Below are positions 19,701 to 28,370 of a stretch of 64,000 nt of DNA, one piece after another (positions within the stretch are counted from its first letter, which is position 1; each line of letters begins with the position of its first letter). Origin of the DNA: Actinomadura oligospora ATCC 43269 (GTDB taxonomy: Bacteria; Actinomycetota; Actinomycetes; Streptosporangiales; Streptosporangiaceae); the NCBI RefSeq assembly GCF_000518265.1, contig NZ_JADG01000017.1:62001-126000 (forward strand), read 5' to 3'. The position numbers were made by a program, and so were the translations under genes. The notes beneath the pieces are model-generated. The model searched no databases, was not told where the DNA came from, and worked only from the letters and a program-made list of their open reading frames with translations.

Positions 19701-21181
19701 TCGTCGGCCGACGCCAGGCGGAGCGCGGGCTCACCGGCGGTGGCGCGGTAGACGAGCTGGTCGAGGTCGTCGGTCAAGCCGTCGGCGACCGCATAAGGGT
19801 GCAGGCCGCCTGCACCACGGCTCGACACCCGGTCGATGAGGGCCGGCCGGTCCGGCGCCGGCTGCTCGCCGGTGAGGATCAGGTAGGCGACCGCTCCCAT
19901 GCCGAACACGTCCAGCTCGACAGGATCGGCGTAGGAGTACTCGAACTCAGGGGCGAGGTACACCTGAGCGGTGTCCTGGAGATGGGCGTCGGTCTGCGGC
20001 GAGTTTCCGATCGTGGTCGAGGTGTCGAAGTCACGGGCGGCGGCCTGCCAGTCGATGATCCGCAGAACGGGCCGGGAGCCGTCGTCCGCGGACGACACGT
20101 ACACCGACCGGGCCGCGAGCGCCCGGTGGTACAGCGACCGGTGGTGCGCGTACCGGACGGCCTCGGCGAGCTGGCGGACCAGGTCGAGCCGCGTCTCCGG
20201 CGTGAGTTCGGACGCGTACTGGTCGAGGTAGGTCTCCAGCGGCTGGTCCGCCGGGTCGTGCCGGAAGAGGATGGCCGGAGCACCGCGGTGGTCCCGGATC
20301 AGCTGGGCCTGGGCGATGCCGCGGTGGTTGATGCCCTGGAGCACCTCGTACTCGCGGCGCGCAGCACGCTCGACCGAGACGTAGGTGTCCTGGGTGGCCT
20401 GCTTGCCGACCAGGTAGACGCGCACGCGTCCGGCCTCGTGGACGAGTCCGGTCCGCGCGGCGAGGCGGTCCTCCCAGGTCGGCCCGGAGTCCAGGACGTC
20501 GGAGTCGAGCTTCCAGCCGTCGCCGAAGTCCAGGTGCGCCAGGGAGTGGGTGATGCCGATGGCCTCCATCAGCCTCGGCAGGTGCTGGGACAGGAGCGGG
20601 CCGACGCGCCGCGCCTCGCTCTGCGGCGGCCGTCCCAGCAGGTCGGCCCAGATCTTCGAGAGCCCGTGGGAGACGTCGTCGCGACCGTAGACGTTGCGGT
20701 CCTGGACCTCGTCGAGTTGGCTGACCAGTCCGGTGTCGGAGAGGAAAACCGCCGGCTCGATCCGGGGAATCCTGAGGCTCGAACCAGGAAGTACCTGGTG
20801 GACGGCCCATTGGAGCTGGTTCTTCAGCTCCTTGCTCTTCTGGTCGGTGAGGTGCAGCGGGTTGCGGATGCTCTTCGGACGAGCCGTGCCGTAGCGGAAC
20901 GTCCACCAGCCGCCATTGTTGGAGACTTCTCCGCGATGCCCCTTCAACTCGACGAGATACAGGCCGCCAGGGGTGGCGATGAAAAGGTCACACTCGTTCA
21001 CTCGGCCCGAGCGAGCGGTGAAGGAGAACGTCGCCCACGCACGGTAGGGCTCCGTCCGGGGCATCAGGTTCCTGATGAAGTCGAGGCCCTCCTGCTCCCA
21101 GGGGTACTCGGACGGCAGCTCCTGGAACCAGCGGCGCTGGGGCCTCGGAGGCCGTGGCACCGGCCCGCTCACGTCCGCCAC
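16736..21181 (-). CDS. pglW: PglW, serine/threonine kinase of type 2 BREX with NERD-like N-terminus
   Basis: A 1481-aa protein. The N-terminus has a NERD-like nuclease pattern (VNECDLFIATPGGLYLVELK, residues ~63-82). A first kinase-like domain (~240-500) has YHRALAARS in place of the HRD catalytic loop, so it is probably a pseudokinase, though IIDW keeps the DFG-like Asp. A second domain (~545-810) is complete: LGTGGTAR glycine loop, VLKVAL lysine, HRDLKPEN (~662) and LLDFSHAG. Further on is a helix-turn-helix (TQGEVAKRHGLTQATVSRHH, ~994). A GTG at 21181 sits seven bases after GGGGGAGG; a TTG at 21187 is closer to it and less likely. It is the first gene of the pglW-pglX pair, divergent from jetA. 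Confidence 0.93.
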   Translation of the reverse strand: MADVSGPVPRPPRPQRRWFQELPSEYPWEQEGLDFIRNLMPRTEPYRAWATFSFTARSGRVNECDLFIATPGGLYLVELKGHRGEVSNNGGWWTFRYGTARPKSIRNPLHLTDQKSKELKNQLQWAVHQVLPGSSLRIPRIEPAVFLSDTGLVSQLDEVQDRNVYGRDDVSHGLSKIWADLLGRPPQSEARRVGPLLSQHLPRLMEAIGITHSLAHLDFGDGWKLDSDVLDSGPTWEDRLAARTGLVHEAGRVRVYLVGKQATQDTYVSVERAARREYEVLQGINHRGIAQAQLIRDHRGAPAILFRHDPADQPLETYLDQYASELTPETRLDLVRQLAEAVRYAHHRSLYHRALAARSVYVSSADDGSRPVLRIIDWQAAARDFDTSTTIGNSPQTDAHLQDTAQVYLAPEFEYSYADPVELDVFGMGAVAYLILTGEQPAPDRPALIDRVSSRGAGGLHPYAVADGLTDDLDQLVYRATAGEPALRLASADEFLDLLDEAEEDNAVPTGEPGGQDWEVVDPLLAQPGQAVDGDAEGPWRMERQLGTGGTARAILVTRSVEDGDGEEVVQRRVLKVALDESRADRLQIEAEALAKVGGGAVVKLYDGPRQVAGRTVLDLEFAGDRTLARVLTEEGRLTYHQLERFSEDLFRALDQLAAEGLRHRDLKPENFGVLLRADRTWALKLLDFSHAGVSDSDITAGTRGYVDPFVGELSRPFFDDHAEWYAAAVTLHEMASSERPVWGDGKTDPRTADDDLPRIAEDVFEPALREGLTAYFRKALHRDVAQRFESLAQMTSAWRAIFQQADQTAPVGAPTGTPITASGENADPILDRDALQAARDAAAEAATLETPLEAAGLSPRGVSVARGFGAATVGQLLRVPPYLISRARGAGAIARKELNLRHRQWTAKYGTPEPTGDAGDKTVAGSSSTGPATPSSSAEDRDRLRVDELAALLVPSSTRKNSSRNEVLRLLLGLPAPDGTLPDLGWPTQGEVAKRHGLTQATVSRHHKAATADWAAASWLDPVRAEIVERLDALGGVATAGELSAALRVRHGAASGLTPETVAAMALAVVRAAVEAEMYVGVGQSEEDEPRLARLRRRGKVLVALESLPGTDDPTPSELADYADKLGGEAASLAEAEPLPGRAEVLRALRAVAPPEGMGALADARLIALAAAVAPGVLMSPGMQLYRRDLPLAKALRLAQAGAGVRHPDGITLDRLMSKVQAAFPGLNAYAPSPTYITMEAALKDAGFPLVYSREQKRFLPPAPAPALTSSITATSKPLGRGVATPEQVHQDAVAAKLDSAHRQGGFLALTVHYKRLPGLAEALATRYPVVLVDVAEVFLTEFRKLADEQGVDWSQVLRADERMTEQGKVPGGLRSFVTRVMDSTRDTLLNRETGVLLLHNAGLLARYFDVGGRQMLADLQKAARRPGDAPHGLWLLCPSESPRALPNLDGRTVEAIGGDAEWVVLDRESVERLHGPRAA

Positions 21182-21407
21182 CGACAATCCTCCCCCGTGG
21201 AATTTTGCGTAGATCTTAACCAGTCGGTCCCGTCAGCGCACCGTAGTTCGGGCGAACGATTACCACCCGGACCACGGCCTGGATAGCCTGAATTGCTCCG
21301 AGACACGGGAACGGTGCGGAGCCGAGTGCTGACTCATCTCGAAAAGCCGCAAGACATAGCGGTCAACGGGGTCGATACCGGTCACCGCACCTTGGCTTGG
21401 GGGGTGC
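21182..21407. promoter_or_regulatory. Divergent promoter region between pglW (BREX) and jetA (Wadjet)
   Basis: A 226-base region that must start both defence operons. It contains a perfect palindrome GTTCGGGCGAAC (21246-21257) and an inverted repeat GCTCCG (21295-21300)/CGGAGC (21317-21322). A TAGCCT at 21284-21289 fits the TANNNT -10 pattern for jetA, but no good -35 accompanies it. The palindrome could be an operator shared by the two systems; this is inference. Confidence 0.4.
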
Positions 21408-22994
21408 ATGGAGAGCACGGTCGCGCGTCCGTTCGCGCATCTCGACACATCGCTCGTCGAAACCTATCGCCGCGTGATGCGGGTCTTCATAGCCAACAAA
21501 CGGCGCTTCGTCGTGCATCTACGTCCCGAGGACGTAGCCGAGGCGCTACGGCAAGACGGCGGCCCGTCCATCAGTCAGGACGCCGTGGACGCGGCGCTGA
21601 AGTCGCTCACCGGATGGGTGAACCTTCGTTCGTCCCCGGACACGGGCCGGGTCACCACCGTGGAGGACTTCAACCGGCCGCGCCACCTCTACCAGCTGAG
21701 CCGGGAAGGCGAGGCCGCCGAGCGGGCTCTGGAGGTCTACGAGCAGGAGATCGGTCGGCGCGGTGAACTCCAGGCGGTCGCGCTGGAGGACATCCGGGTG
21801 CGACTGCGGGCTCTACGCGATCTACCGGAGCACCCCGACCCTGCGGTGGTCCACAACCTGCTGCTGGAGCTGATGGGAAGGCTCGACAGCCTGGCCGCCA
21901 ACGCGAGCGCGTTCATGAGCGGACTCCAGCGCACGATCGAGCTACAGGACGTGGACGAGGAGGCGTTCCTCGCCTACAAGGACCGCCTGATCGTCTACCT
22001 GGAGCGGTTCGTCTCCGAGCTGGTCGTCAAACAACACGACATCGGCTCGACGCTGCGCGACTTGCCGACCGCGCGGGTCGCGGTGCTGCTTGCCCTCGCC
22101 GCCGAACGCGAAGCCGTCGACGCCGTGCCGGAGGGCGCCACGTCCGAGAACGCGCCAGAAACAGGCGACATCGAGGCCGGCGAGCCGATGGTCACCGTTC
22201 CGGTGGGCGAGAAGCTGGCCTTGTGGGAGAGCCGCTGGTCAGGGCTGTGGTCGTGGTTCGTCGGTGGGCGCAGTCATCCCAGTCAGTCCGACCTGCTGCG
22301 TACCCGAGCGCGCAAGGCGATCCCCGACCTGCTGGCCACCATCAGCGTGCTTCAGGAGCGGCGCGCCGGACGCAGCGACCGGTCCGCGGACTTCCGGACA
22401 CTCGCCCGCTGGTTCGCCCAGGCGCCCAACGAGCAGGACGCGCACCGGCTGTGGCGGGCGGCCTTCGGCCTGTCCACCGCCCGCCACCTGACCGCCGAGA
22501 ACGACACCGAGCCTGCCGATGTGCCCGCCGCGACGAGCTGGGCGGACGCTCCGGAAGTGAAGGTCTCGGCACGACTGCGGGCCACCGGTCAGTACGCCAA
22601 GCGCGGGGCGAAGAAACGGGTGCGCGACCGCTCGGCGGAGCGGCGACAGCTCGCCGCAGAGATCGCGGACGAGCGTGAGCAGATCGAGTCCGCCCGCCGG
22701 GCCCTGGCCACGGGACGACCCATCCTGCTCAGCGAGCTGGGCAAGCTCGACCGGCGCGAGTTCCGGCTGTTCCTGCGCCTGCTCGGCGACGCACTCGCCG
22801 CCGGTCCGTCGGATCCGTCTGGGACGATCCACATCCGGACGTCCGACGGCACGCTGGAAGTCACCTTGCGGCCACGCGACGGCCTGGCTGAGATCCACAC
22901 CGAGGACGGCGTGCTGCGCGGTCCCGACCACGAGATCACGATCGTCGACCTGAGCAGCCCCCGCCCGGCAGCGCCGACAGAGGGTGCCCGATGA
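21408..22994 (+). CDS. jetA: JetA, Wadjet type III component (TIGR02677/DUF2397)
   Basis: A 528-aa protein of the TIGR02677 family, the kleisin-like subunit of type III Wadjet. The N-terminal winged-helix-like region (LVETYRRVMRVFIANKRRF) and the FNRPRHLYQLSREGEAAERALE segment are characteristic. A helical stretch near residues 395-440 is rich in Arg/Glu. ATG at the first base of the gene; the stop overlaps jetB as ATGA. Together with JetB and JetC it should form an SMC-like loop-extruding complex that recognises small circular DNA. First gene of a complete four-gene operon. Confidence 0.93.
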   Translation: MESTVARPFAHLDTSLVETYRRVMRVFIANKRRFVVHLRPEDVAEALRQDGGPSISQDAVDAALKSLTGWVNLRSSPDTGRVTTVEDFNRPRHLYQLSREGEAAERALEVYEQEIGRRGELQAVALEDIRVRLRALRDLPEHPDPAVVHNLLLELMGRLDSLAANASAFMSGLQRTIELQDVDEEAFLAYKDRLIVYLERFVSELVVKQHDIGSTLRDLPTARVAVLLALAAEREAVDAVPEGATSENAPETGDIEAGEPMVTVPVGEKLALWESRWSGLWSWFVGGRSHPSQSDLLRTRARKAIPDLLATISVLQERRAGRSDRSADFRTLARWFAQAPNEQDAHRLWRAAFGLSTARHLTAENDTEPADVPAATSWADAPEVKVSARLRATGQYAKRGAKKRVRDRSAERRQLAAEIADEREQIESARRALATGRPILLSELGKLDRREFRLFLRLLGDALAAGPSDPSGTIHIRTSDGTLEVTLRPRDGLAEIHTEDGVLRGPDHEITIVDLSSPRPAAPTEGAR

Positions 22995-24208
22995 GCGGCA
23001 ACCTCGCGGACGTGCTGGACGAGCGGCGCGATGACGAACGCCGCCGCGCCGTGCGCGCGCTCCTACGGAATCCGCTGCTCACCCCGCGCGATCGGGACTA
23101 CGCGCTGGTCCGCAGGCACGCGGGGTACCTCGGCCAGTGGTTCCCCCGCGAGACCGGCTGGAGCCTGTACACCGACCCGGGCGTGGCGCGGCTGCGCAAG
23201 GTGCCGGGCGACCTGTCCGACGGCAGCAGGGCTGCGTCGGTGCGCGGTGGCGGAGCCCGCGCACGGCTGCCGTTCAGCCGTCGCCGCTACGTGCTGACCT
23301 GCCTGGCGCTGGCGGCACTGGAACGCGCCGAATCGCAGGTCACACTCGGCTGGCTGGTCGACCGAGTGATGGTGTTCGCCGCGGACGAGCAGATCACCGC
23401 GGCCGGGATCGTGTTCACCATGGATGACCGCGACGAGCGCGGCGACCTGGTCGCGGTCGCGCAACTGCTGCTGTCGCTGGGCGTACTGGCGAAGATCGCC
23501 GGTGACGAACAGGCGTTCGTCAACCGCACCGGCGACGCCCTCTACGACGTGGACCGGCGCGTGCTGGCCGTACTGCTCGCCACCCGGATCGGCCCATCCC
23601 TGGTGGAGACTGACGACCACGACGCGCGTCTCTCAGCGGTGACGCGCGACATGGTTCCCGACACCGAGGACGGCCGCAACCGGCAGGTCCGCCACACCAT
23701 CGCACGGCGGCTGCTGGACGATCCCGTCCTGTACTACGCCGACCTCACCCCTGAGCAGCGTGCCTATCTGGACATGCAGCGCGGCCCGCTGCTCAAACGG
23801 CTCACCGAGGCGACCGGTTTCCTGGCGGAAGTGCGCGCCGAGGGCATCGCGCTGGTCGACCCGACTCACGAGGCCACCGATTTCGGGATGCCCGACGAGG
23901 GGACCGAGGGGCACGCCACGCTCCTGCTGGCCGAATACCTGTCCGGCCGACTCCGCGACGCGGCCGGTCCCACCACCGTCGCCGAGGCCGAACGCCACAT
24001 GACCGAACTGATCGTCGAGCACGCCCGGCACTGGCGCAAGAACACCCGCGACCCCGGCGCCGAGCAGCCTCTCACCGCGCACGCGCTGTGGCGCCTGGAG
24101 GCTCTCGGGCTGGTCCGGGTCGAGGGCCAGATCGTGACGCCACTGCCCGCACTCGCCCGCTTCGGCTACGCCGACCCCACGATCATCGGAAAGCGAGACG
24201 ACCAATGA
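22991..24208 (+). CDS. jetB: JetB, Wadjet type III component (TIGR02678/DUF2398)
   Basis: A 405-aa protein of the TIGR02678 family, the KITE-like (winged-helix) accessory subunit. The opening ERRDDERRRAVRALLRNPLL and the segment FSRRRYVLTCLALAALERAE are typical. It overlaps jetA and jetC by ATGA at both ends, so expression is translationally coupled. In Wadjet complexes this subunit dimerises and bridges JetA and JetC. No unusual feature seen. Confidence 0.93.
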   Translation: MSGNLADVLDERRDDERRRAVRALLRNPLLTPRDRDYALVRRHAGYLGQWFPRETGWSLYTDPGVARLRKVPGDLSDGSRAASVRGGGARARLPFSRRRYVLTCLALAALERAESQVTLGWLVDRVMVFAADEQITAAGIVFTMDDRDERGDLVAVAQLLLSLGVLAKIAGDEQAFVNRTGDALYDVDRRVLAVLLATRIGPSLVETDDHDARLSAVTRDMVPDTEDGRNRQVRHTIARRLLDDPVLYYADLTPEQRAYLDMQRGPLLKRLTEATGFLAEVRAEGIALVDPTHEATDFGMPDEGTEGHATLLLAEYLSGRLRDAAGPTTVAEAERHMTELIVEHARHWRKNTRDPGAEQPLTAHALWRLEALGLVRVEGQIVTPLPALARFGYADPTIIGKRDDQ

Positions 24209-27200
24209 CGGCCATAGCCGACGCCGCCCCCGGTCCGGCCGAACCGGCGGACCTGCCGATCGCACGCACCTCACGCTGGCAGCCGCTACGCAGCGGCCTG
24301 GTCGACCTGTTCTACTACGACGCCCAGGAGTTCTGGTTCCGCGACGGCCGGGTCACCTTCATCGGCAACAACGGCACCGGAAAGTCCAAGGTCCTCGCGC
24401 TGACCCTGCCCCTGCTGCTGGACGGCGTCCTCACTCCGAGCCGCGTCGAGCCGGACGGCGACGCCAAGAAGCGCATGGACTGGAACCTGCTGCTCGGCGA
24501 CCGGTACGACGAACGGCTCGGCTACACCTGGCTGGAGTTCGGCCGCGTCACCGAGGACGGCGAACACGCGTACCTGACGGTCGGCATCGCCCTGAAGGCC
24601 GTCGCCGGACGCGGCATCACCGACCACTGGTTCTTCCTCACCTCCCAGCGGATGGGCCGGGACCTGTTCCTCATCGGCCCGACCGGGACGACACTCACCC
24701 GCGACCGCCTCACCGAGGCGATCGGCCCGCACGGCCAGGTGACACAGACCGCCGAACGGTACCGGCGGATGCTGGACGAGCACCTGTTCCGACTGGGTGA
24801 GGAACGCTACGACGCCCTGGTCAACCTGCTGATCCAGCTCCGCCAACCCCAACTGTCCAAGCGTCCGGACGAGAAGCGACTGTCGACGGCCCTGTCGGAC
24901 GCCCTCACACCGGTCGACCAGGCAGTGCTCAGCGACATCGCCACCGCCTTCCACGACCTGGAACAGCAGCGCAAAGAGCTGAAAGACCTCCGTGACACCC
25001 GCCGCCACGTATCCCGGTTCCTGCAGCGCTACCGCCACTACGCACAGGTCTCAGCGCGCCGACAGGGGCGTGAGCTCCGCACGGCGCACAGCGGTTTCGA
25101 GAACGTCCAGCGTTCCCTGGCCGGCCTACGTGAGGAGATCACGGAGGCTGACACCAAAGAACGGCAGGCGAGCGAGCGCATCGAGGAGTCCCGGACCGAG
25201 CGGGCCGAACAGAACGCGGCCCGGGAGGAGCTCAGCTCCGACCCTCGGCTGAAGAACCTCGCCGACGCCCAGCGCTACGCCGAGCAGGCCGAACAGGACG
25301 CCGCGCGCGCCCGTGGAACAGCCAAACGCGCCGAACGGACCCGCGCCGAACGGCAAACCCGCCACGACGCCGCCACGCGCGCCGCCGAGTCCAGCGGCAC
25401 GGCCCTGGACGAAGCGCGCGTGCTCGCCACGAACGTCGCCCACCACGCCGGAGTCGCCGGACAGCACGCGGAGATCGTTCTCAATCCGCCGAGCGAGGAG
25501 GTTCTGCGCAGGGCCAAGCAGCGCACCACCTCGATCGCCGATTCCCGCGACGAGGCCATCCAGCACGTCACCGCCCTGGCGGGCAAGGCCATCGCCGCGG
25601 AGGCCGAACTCAGCCAGGCGCGGCGGACCCTGACCGAGCGCGAAGCCGACCGCGATGCCGCAGCCGGCGCACTCGGCGAAGCCCAGGACACGCTCATCGA
25701 CCGGATCGGCGAGCACGTCGGGGAGTGGCGTGACTACGGGCGATCGCTCGCCGAGCTGACCGTCCCCGACCCCGACGATGTCGGCCTGGCCGACTGGGCC
25801 GAGACCCTGGACGGCCCGCATCCGCTGGTCCATGCGTTGCGCCAGGCCGCAGACGGCACACGGGAAATGCTGGTCACCGCCCGCGCCGAAGCGAATGCTC
25901 GCACCGCCAACGCGCAGAGCGAGCTGGAGGAGCTGACCTCCGAACGTGAGCGGCTCGTCTCCGGAGCCGATGAGCCCCCGCCCGCCCCGCTTACCCGAGG
26001 ATCCGGCACGCGCACCGGTCCAGGCGCCGCGCTGTGGCAGGTCGTGGACTTCGCACCTGGCCTGGAAGCGCCCGAACGCGCCGGACTGGAGGCGGCACTC
26101 GAGGCGTCGGGCTTGCTGGACGCCTGGCTCACCCCTGACGGCCGCCTGGTGAACGCCGACGCCCACGACATGGTCGTCCTGCCGGGCGCTCCCACGGCGC
26201 GACCGCTGACCGACGTGCTCACCGTCGCCATCGACCCCGACGACGTACAGGCCACCGCACTGTCACCGGAGACCGTGACGGCCGTCCTGGCCGGGATCGG
26301 CCTGGGCGAGCAGGACACGACCGCATGGGTCGAGCCGTCCGGCCGCTGGCGGGTCGGCCCGCTGCGCGGTGCGTGGACCAAGGACGCCGCAGCCCATGTC
26401 GGAGCCGGCGCCCGGGAAGAGGCACGCAGACGCCGGCTCGCCGAACTCACAGAGTTGATCACCCGCGCCGAGCGTTCCCTCACAGACGCGCTCAGTGCCG
26501 TGCAGCAGATCGACCTTCGTCGTCGGGCGCTTGAGGCCGAGCTACGGCGCGAGCCGTTCGATCAGCCGCTGCGTGACGCCCACGGCGCCGTGACGGGAGC
26601 AGCGGGGTCGCTCGCCCGCGCCGCCGAGCGCGTAGACCGATCGGCCGAGGCCGTCGAATGGGCTCAACATGACCTCTCCGCCGCTCTCGCCCAGCGCGAC
26701 CAGGTGGCGGCCGATCTCGCGCTGCCCGGCGACCCGGCGGGCCTCACCGAGGTGTCCGCCGCGCTGACCGACTACCGCCAGGCCATGATGGACCTGCTCT
26801 CAACGGCTCGCCGACACTCCGACCGCCTCACCGAAGTCCAGACCTGGACCGCCGAGTTCGTGGCCGCTGCCGAGGCCGCGGCGGAGGCCAACGAGGAGAC
26901 GCGGAGCGCGGCGGAACGCGCCGCCGAGGAGCGCGGTCGATTCGAGGCCCTGCGCACGTCGATCGGAGCCTCGGTCGAGGAGTTGCGCGACCGGCTGGAA
27001 CGGACCCGCCGGCGGATCACCGAACTCGACGGCATCATCACGGAACTCGAAGGCGAGCACCGCCGAGCGAGTGAGAAGCGCGCCCGGGCGCAGGGCCGAG
27101 AGGAGCAGTTGGCTGAACAACTCGGCCAAGCGGCCAGGCAGCGCGACCGCGCCGTCGACGAACTCCGGCGGTTCGCCGACACCGGGCTGTTCGTGGTGGC

Positions 27201-28359
27201 CTGCGACGATCTGCCGATCCCCGACCCGGCCGAGACATGGGCCGCCGATCCCGCCGTCCGCCTCGCCCGGCGTCTGGAGGATCGCCTGCGGGACGTCGAG
27301 GACGGGGACGATGCCTGGCGTCGAATCCAGGACGAGATCACGCGCTCCTACACCGACCTGAACGAGGCTCTCAGCAGGAACGGCCACCACGCCCACGCGG
27401 GGCTGACCGACTGGTTCGTGGTCACCGTGACCTTCCAGGGCCGCGAGCGCACACCGACCGAGTTGACCGACCTGCTCGAAGGCGAGATCGGTTACCGCGA
27501 GCGGATGCTCACCGCCAAGGAACGCGACCTACTGGAAGAGCATCTGGTCAACGACGTCGCCAGCCACCTCCAAGAGCTGATCGGCGAGGCCGAGGAACAG
27601 GTCGGATTCATGAACAGCGAACTGGAGGAACGCCCGACCTCCACCGGTATGCGGCTGAGGTTGCGCTGGGAACCGCTGTCCGAGTCCGACGGTGCACCGA
27701 TCGGACTGGCCGAGGCCAGAGCCCGTCTGCTGCGGCAGGGCTCCGACCTGTGGTCTCCGGCCGACCGCGCGGCCGTCGGCGACTTCCTCCAACACGAGAT
27801 CGAGCGAGTGCGGACCAAGGACGAGCACGGCACCTGGCAGGACCACCTGCGCAAGGCACTGGACTACCGCGCCTGGCACCGCTTCGTCATCGAGCGGCAC
27901 CAGGACGGCCGCTGGCGCAGCGCACTGGGACCGGCCTCCGGCGGTGAACGCGTCCTCACTGTGTCGCTGCCGCTGTTCGCCGCCGCTGCCGCGCACTACA
28001 GATCCGCACATCCCCATGCTCCGCGCATGGTCGCGCTCGACGAGGCATTCGCAGGTGTCGACGACGACGCGCGCCGAAAGTGCCTCGGGCTGCTGACCAC
28101 CTTCGACCTGGACGTGGTGATGACCTCCGAACGCGAGTGGGGCTTCTACGACACCGTCCCCGGCCTGGCAGCCCACCAGCTCCGCCGTCGGGACGGCATC
28201 GACGCCGTCCACGTCACCACCTGGGAATGGGACGGGAGCACACCCGTCCGAGCCGACCGCGAAACCCGCTCACGTCCGCCTACAACCCGCCCGAGTCTCG
28301 ATGAGACCAGCGCCGGGTCGGACACGGATGCGGGCCCGGACGATGACTCGCTGTTCTGA
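24205..28359 (+). CDS. jetC: JetC, SMC/MukB-like ATPase of Wadjet type III (TIGR02680)
   Basis: A 1384-aa SMC-like motor. Walker A is IGNNGTGKSK (residue ~53) near the N-terminus. The ABC signature PASGGERVLT (~1245) and Walker B MVALDEAFAGVDDDAR (~1274) lie near the C-terminus. Two long charged coiled-coil arms (roughly 260-620 and 760-1010) flank a compact hinge-like middle. This head-arm-hinge-arm-head plan matches loop-extruding SMC proteins. The ATG overlaps the jetB stop; an upstream frame start at 24088 lies inside jetB and was rejected. The last ~50 residues are a low-complexity Arg/Thr/Asp tail. Plasmid DNA is the presumed substrate. Confidence 0.95.
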   Translation: MTAIADAAPGPAEPADLPIARTSRWQPLRSGLVDLFYYDAQEFWFRDGRVTFIGNNGTGKSKVLALTLPLLLDGVLTPSRVEPDGDAKKRMDWNLLLGDRYDERLGYTWLEFGRVTEDGEHAYLTVGIALKAVAGRGITDHWFFLTSQRMGRDLFLIGPTGTTLTRDRLTEAIGPHGQVTQTAERYRRMLDEHLFRLGEERYDALVNLLIQLRQPQLSKRPDEKRLSTALSDALTPVDQAVLSDIATAFHDLEQQRKELKDLRDTRRHVSRFLQRYRHYAQVSARRQGRELRTAHSGFENVQRSLAGLREEITEADTKERQASERIEESRTERAEQNAAREELSSDPRLKNLADAQRYAEQAEQDAARARGTAKRAERTRAERQTRHDAATRAAESSGTALDEARVLATNVAHHAGVAGQHAEIVLNPPSEEVLRRAKQRTTSIADSRDEAIQHVTALAGKAIAAEAELSQARRTLTEREADRDAAAGALGEAQDTLIDRIGEHVGEWRDYGRSLAELTVPDPDDVGLADWAETLDGPHPLVHALRQAADGTREMLVTARAEANARTANAQSELEELTSERERLVSGADEPPPAPLTRGSGTRTGPGAALWQVVDFAPGLEAPERAGLEAALEASGLLDAWLTPDGRLVNADAHDMVVLPGAPTARPLTDVLTVAIDPDDVQATALSPETVTAVLAGIGLGEQDTTAWVEPSGRWRVGPLRGAWTKDAAAHVGAGAREEARRRRLAELTELITRAERSLTDALSAVQQIDLRRRALEAELRREPFDQPLRDAHGAVTGAAGSLARAAERVDRSAEAVEWAQHDLSAALAQRDQVAADLALPGDPAGLTEVSAALTDYRQAMMDLLSTARRHSDRLTEVQTWTAEFVAAAEAAAEANEETRSAAERAAEERGRFEALRTSIGASVEELRDRLERTRRRITELDGIITELEGEHRRASEKRARAQGREEQLAEQLGQAARQRDRAVDELRRFADTGLFVVACDDLPIPDPAETWAADPAVRLARRLEDRLRDVEDGDDAWRRIQDEITRSYTDLNEALSRNGHHAHAGLTDWFVVTVTFQGRERTPTELTDLLEGEIGYRERMLTAKERDLLEEHLVNDVASHLQELIGEAEEQVGFMNSELEERPTSTGMRLRLRWEPLSESDGAPIGLAEARARLLRQGSDLWSPADRAAVGDFLQHEIERVRTKDEHGTWQDHLRKALDYRAWHRFVIERHQDGRWRSALGPASGGERVLTVSLPLFAAAAAHYRSAHPHAPRMVALDEAFAGVDDDARRKCLGLLTTFDLDVVMTSEREWGFYDTVPGLAAHQLRRRDGIDAVHVTTWEWDGSTPVRADRETRSRPPTTRPSLDETSAGSDTDAGPDDDSLF

Positions 28360-28370
28360 GCGGGGGGCAT

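Noticed and set aside
21246..21257. GTTCGGGCGAAC as a LexA (SOS) box
   Set aside because: The actinobacterial LexA box has the half-sites in the opposite order (CGAAC-N4-GTTCG), so this is a palindrome of another kind.
16754..21286. A 1510-codon plus-strand open frame opposite pglW
   Set aside because: It is antisense to pglW, whose kinase motifs are real; long opposite frames are expected at this GC content. The translation has no domain pattern.
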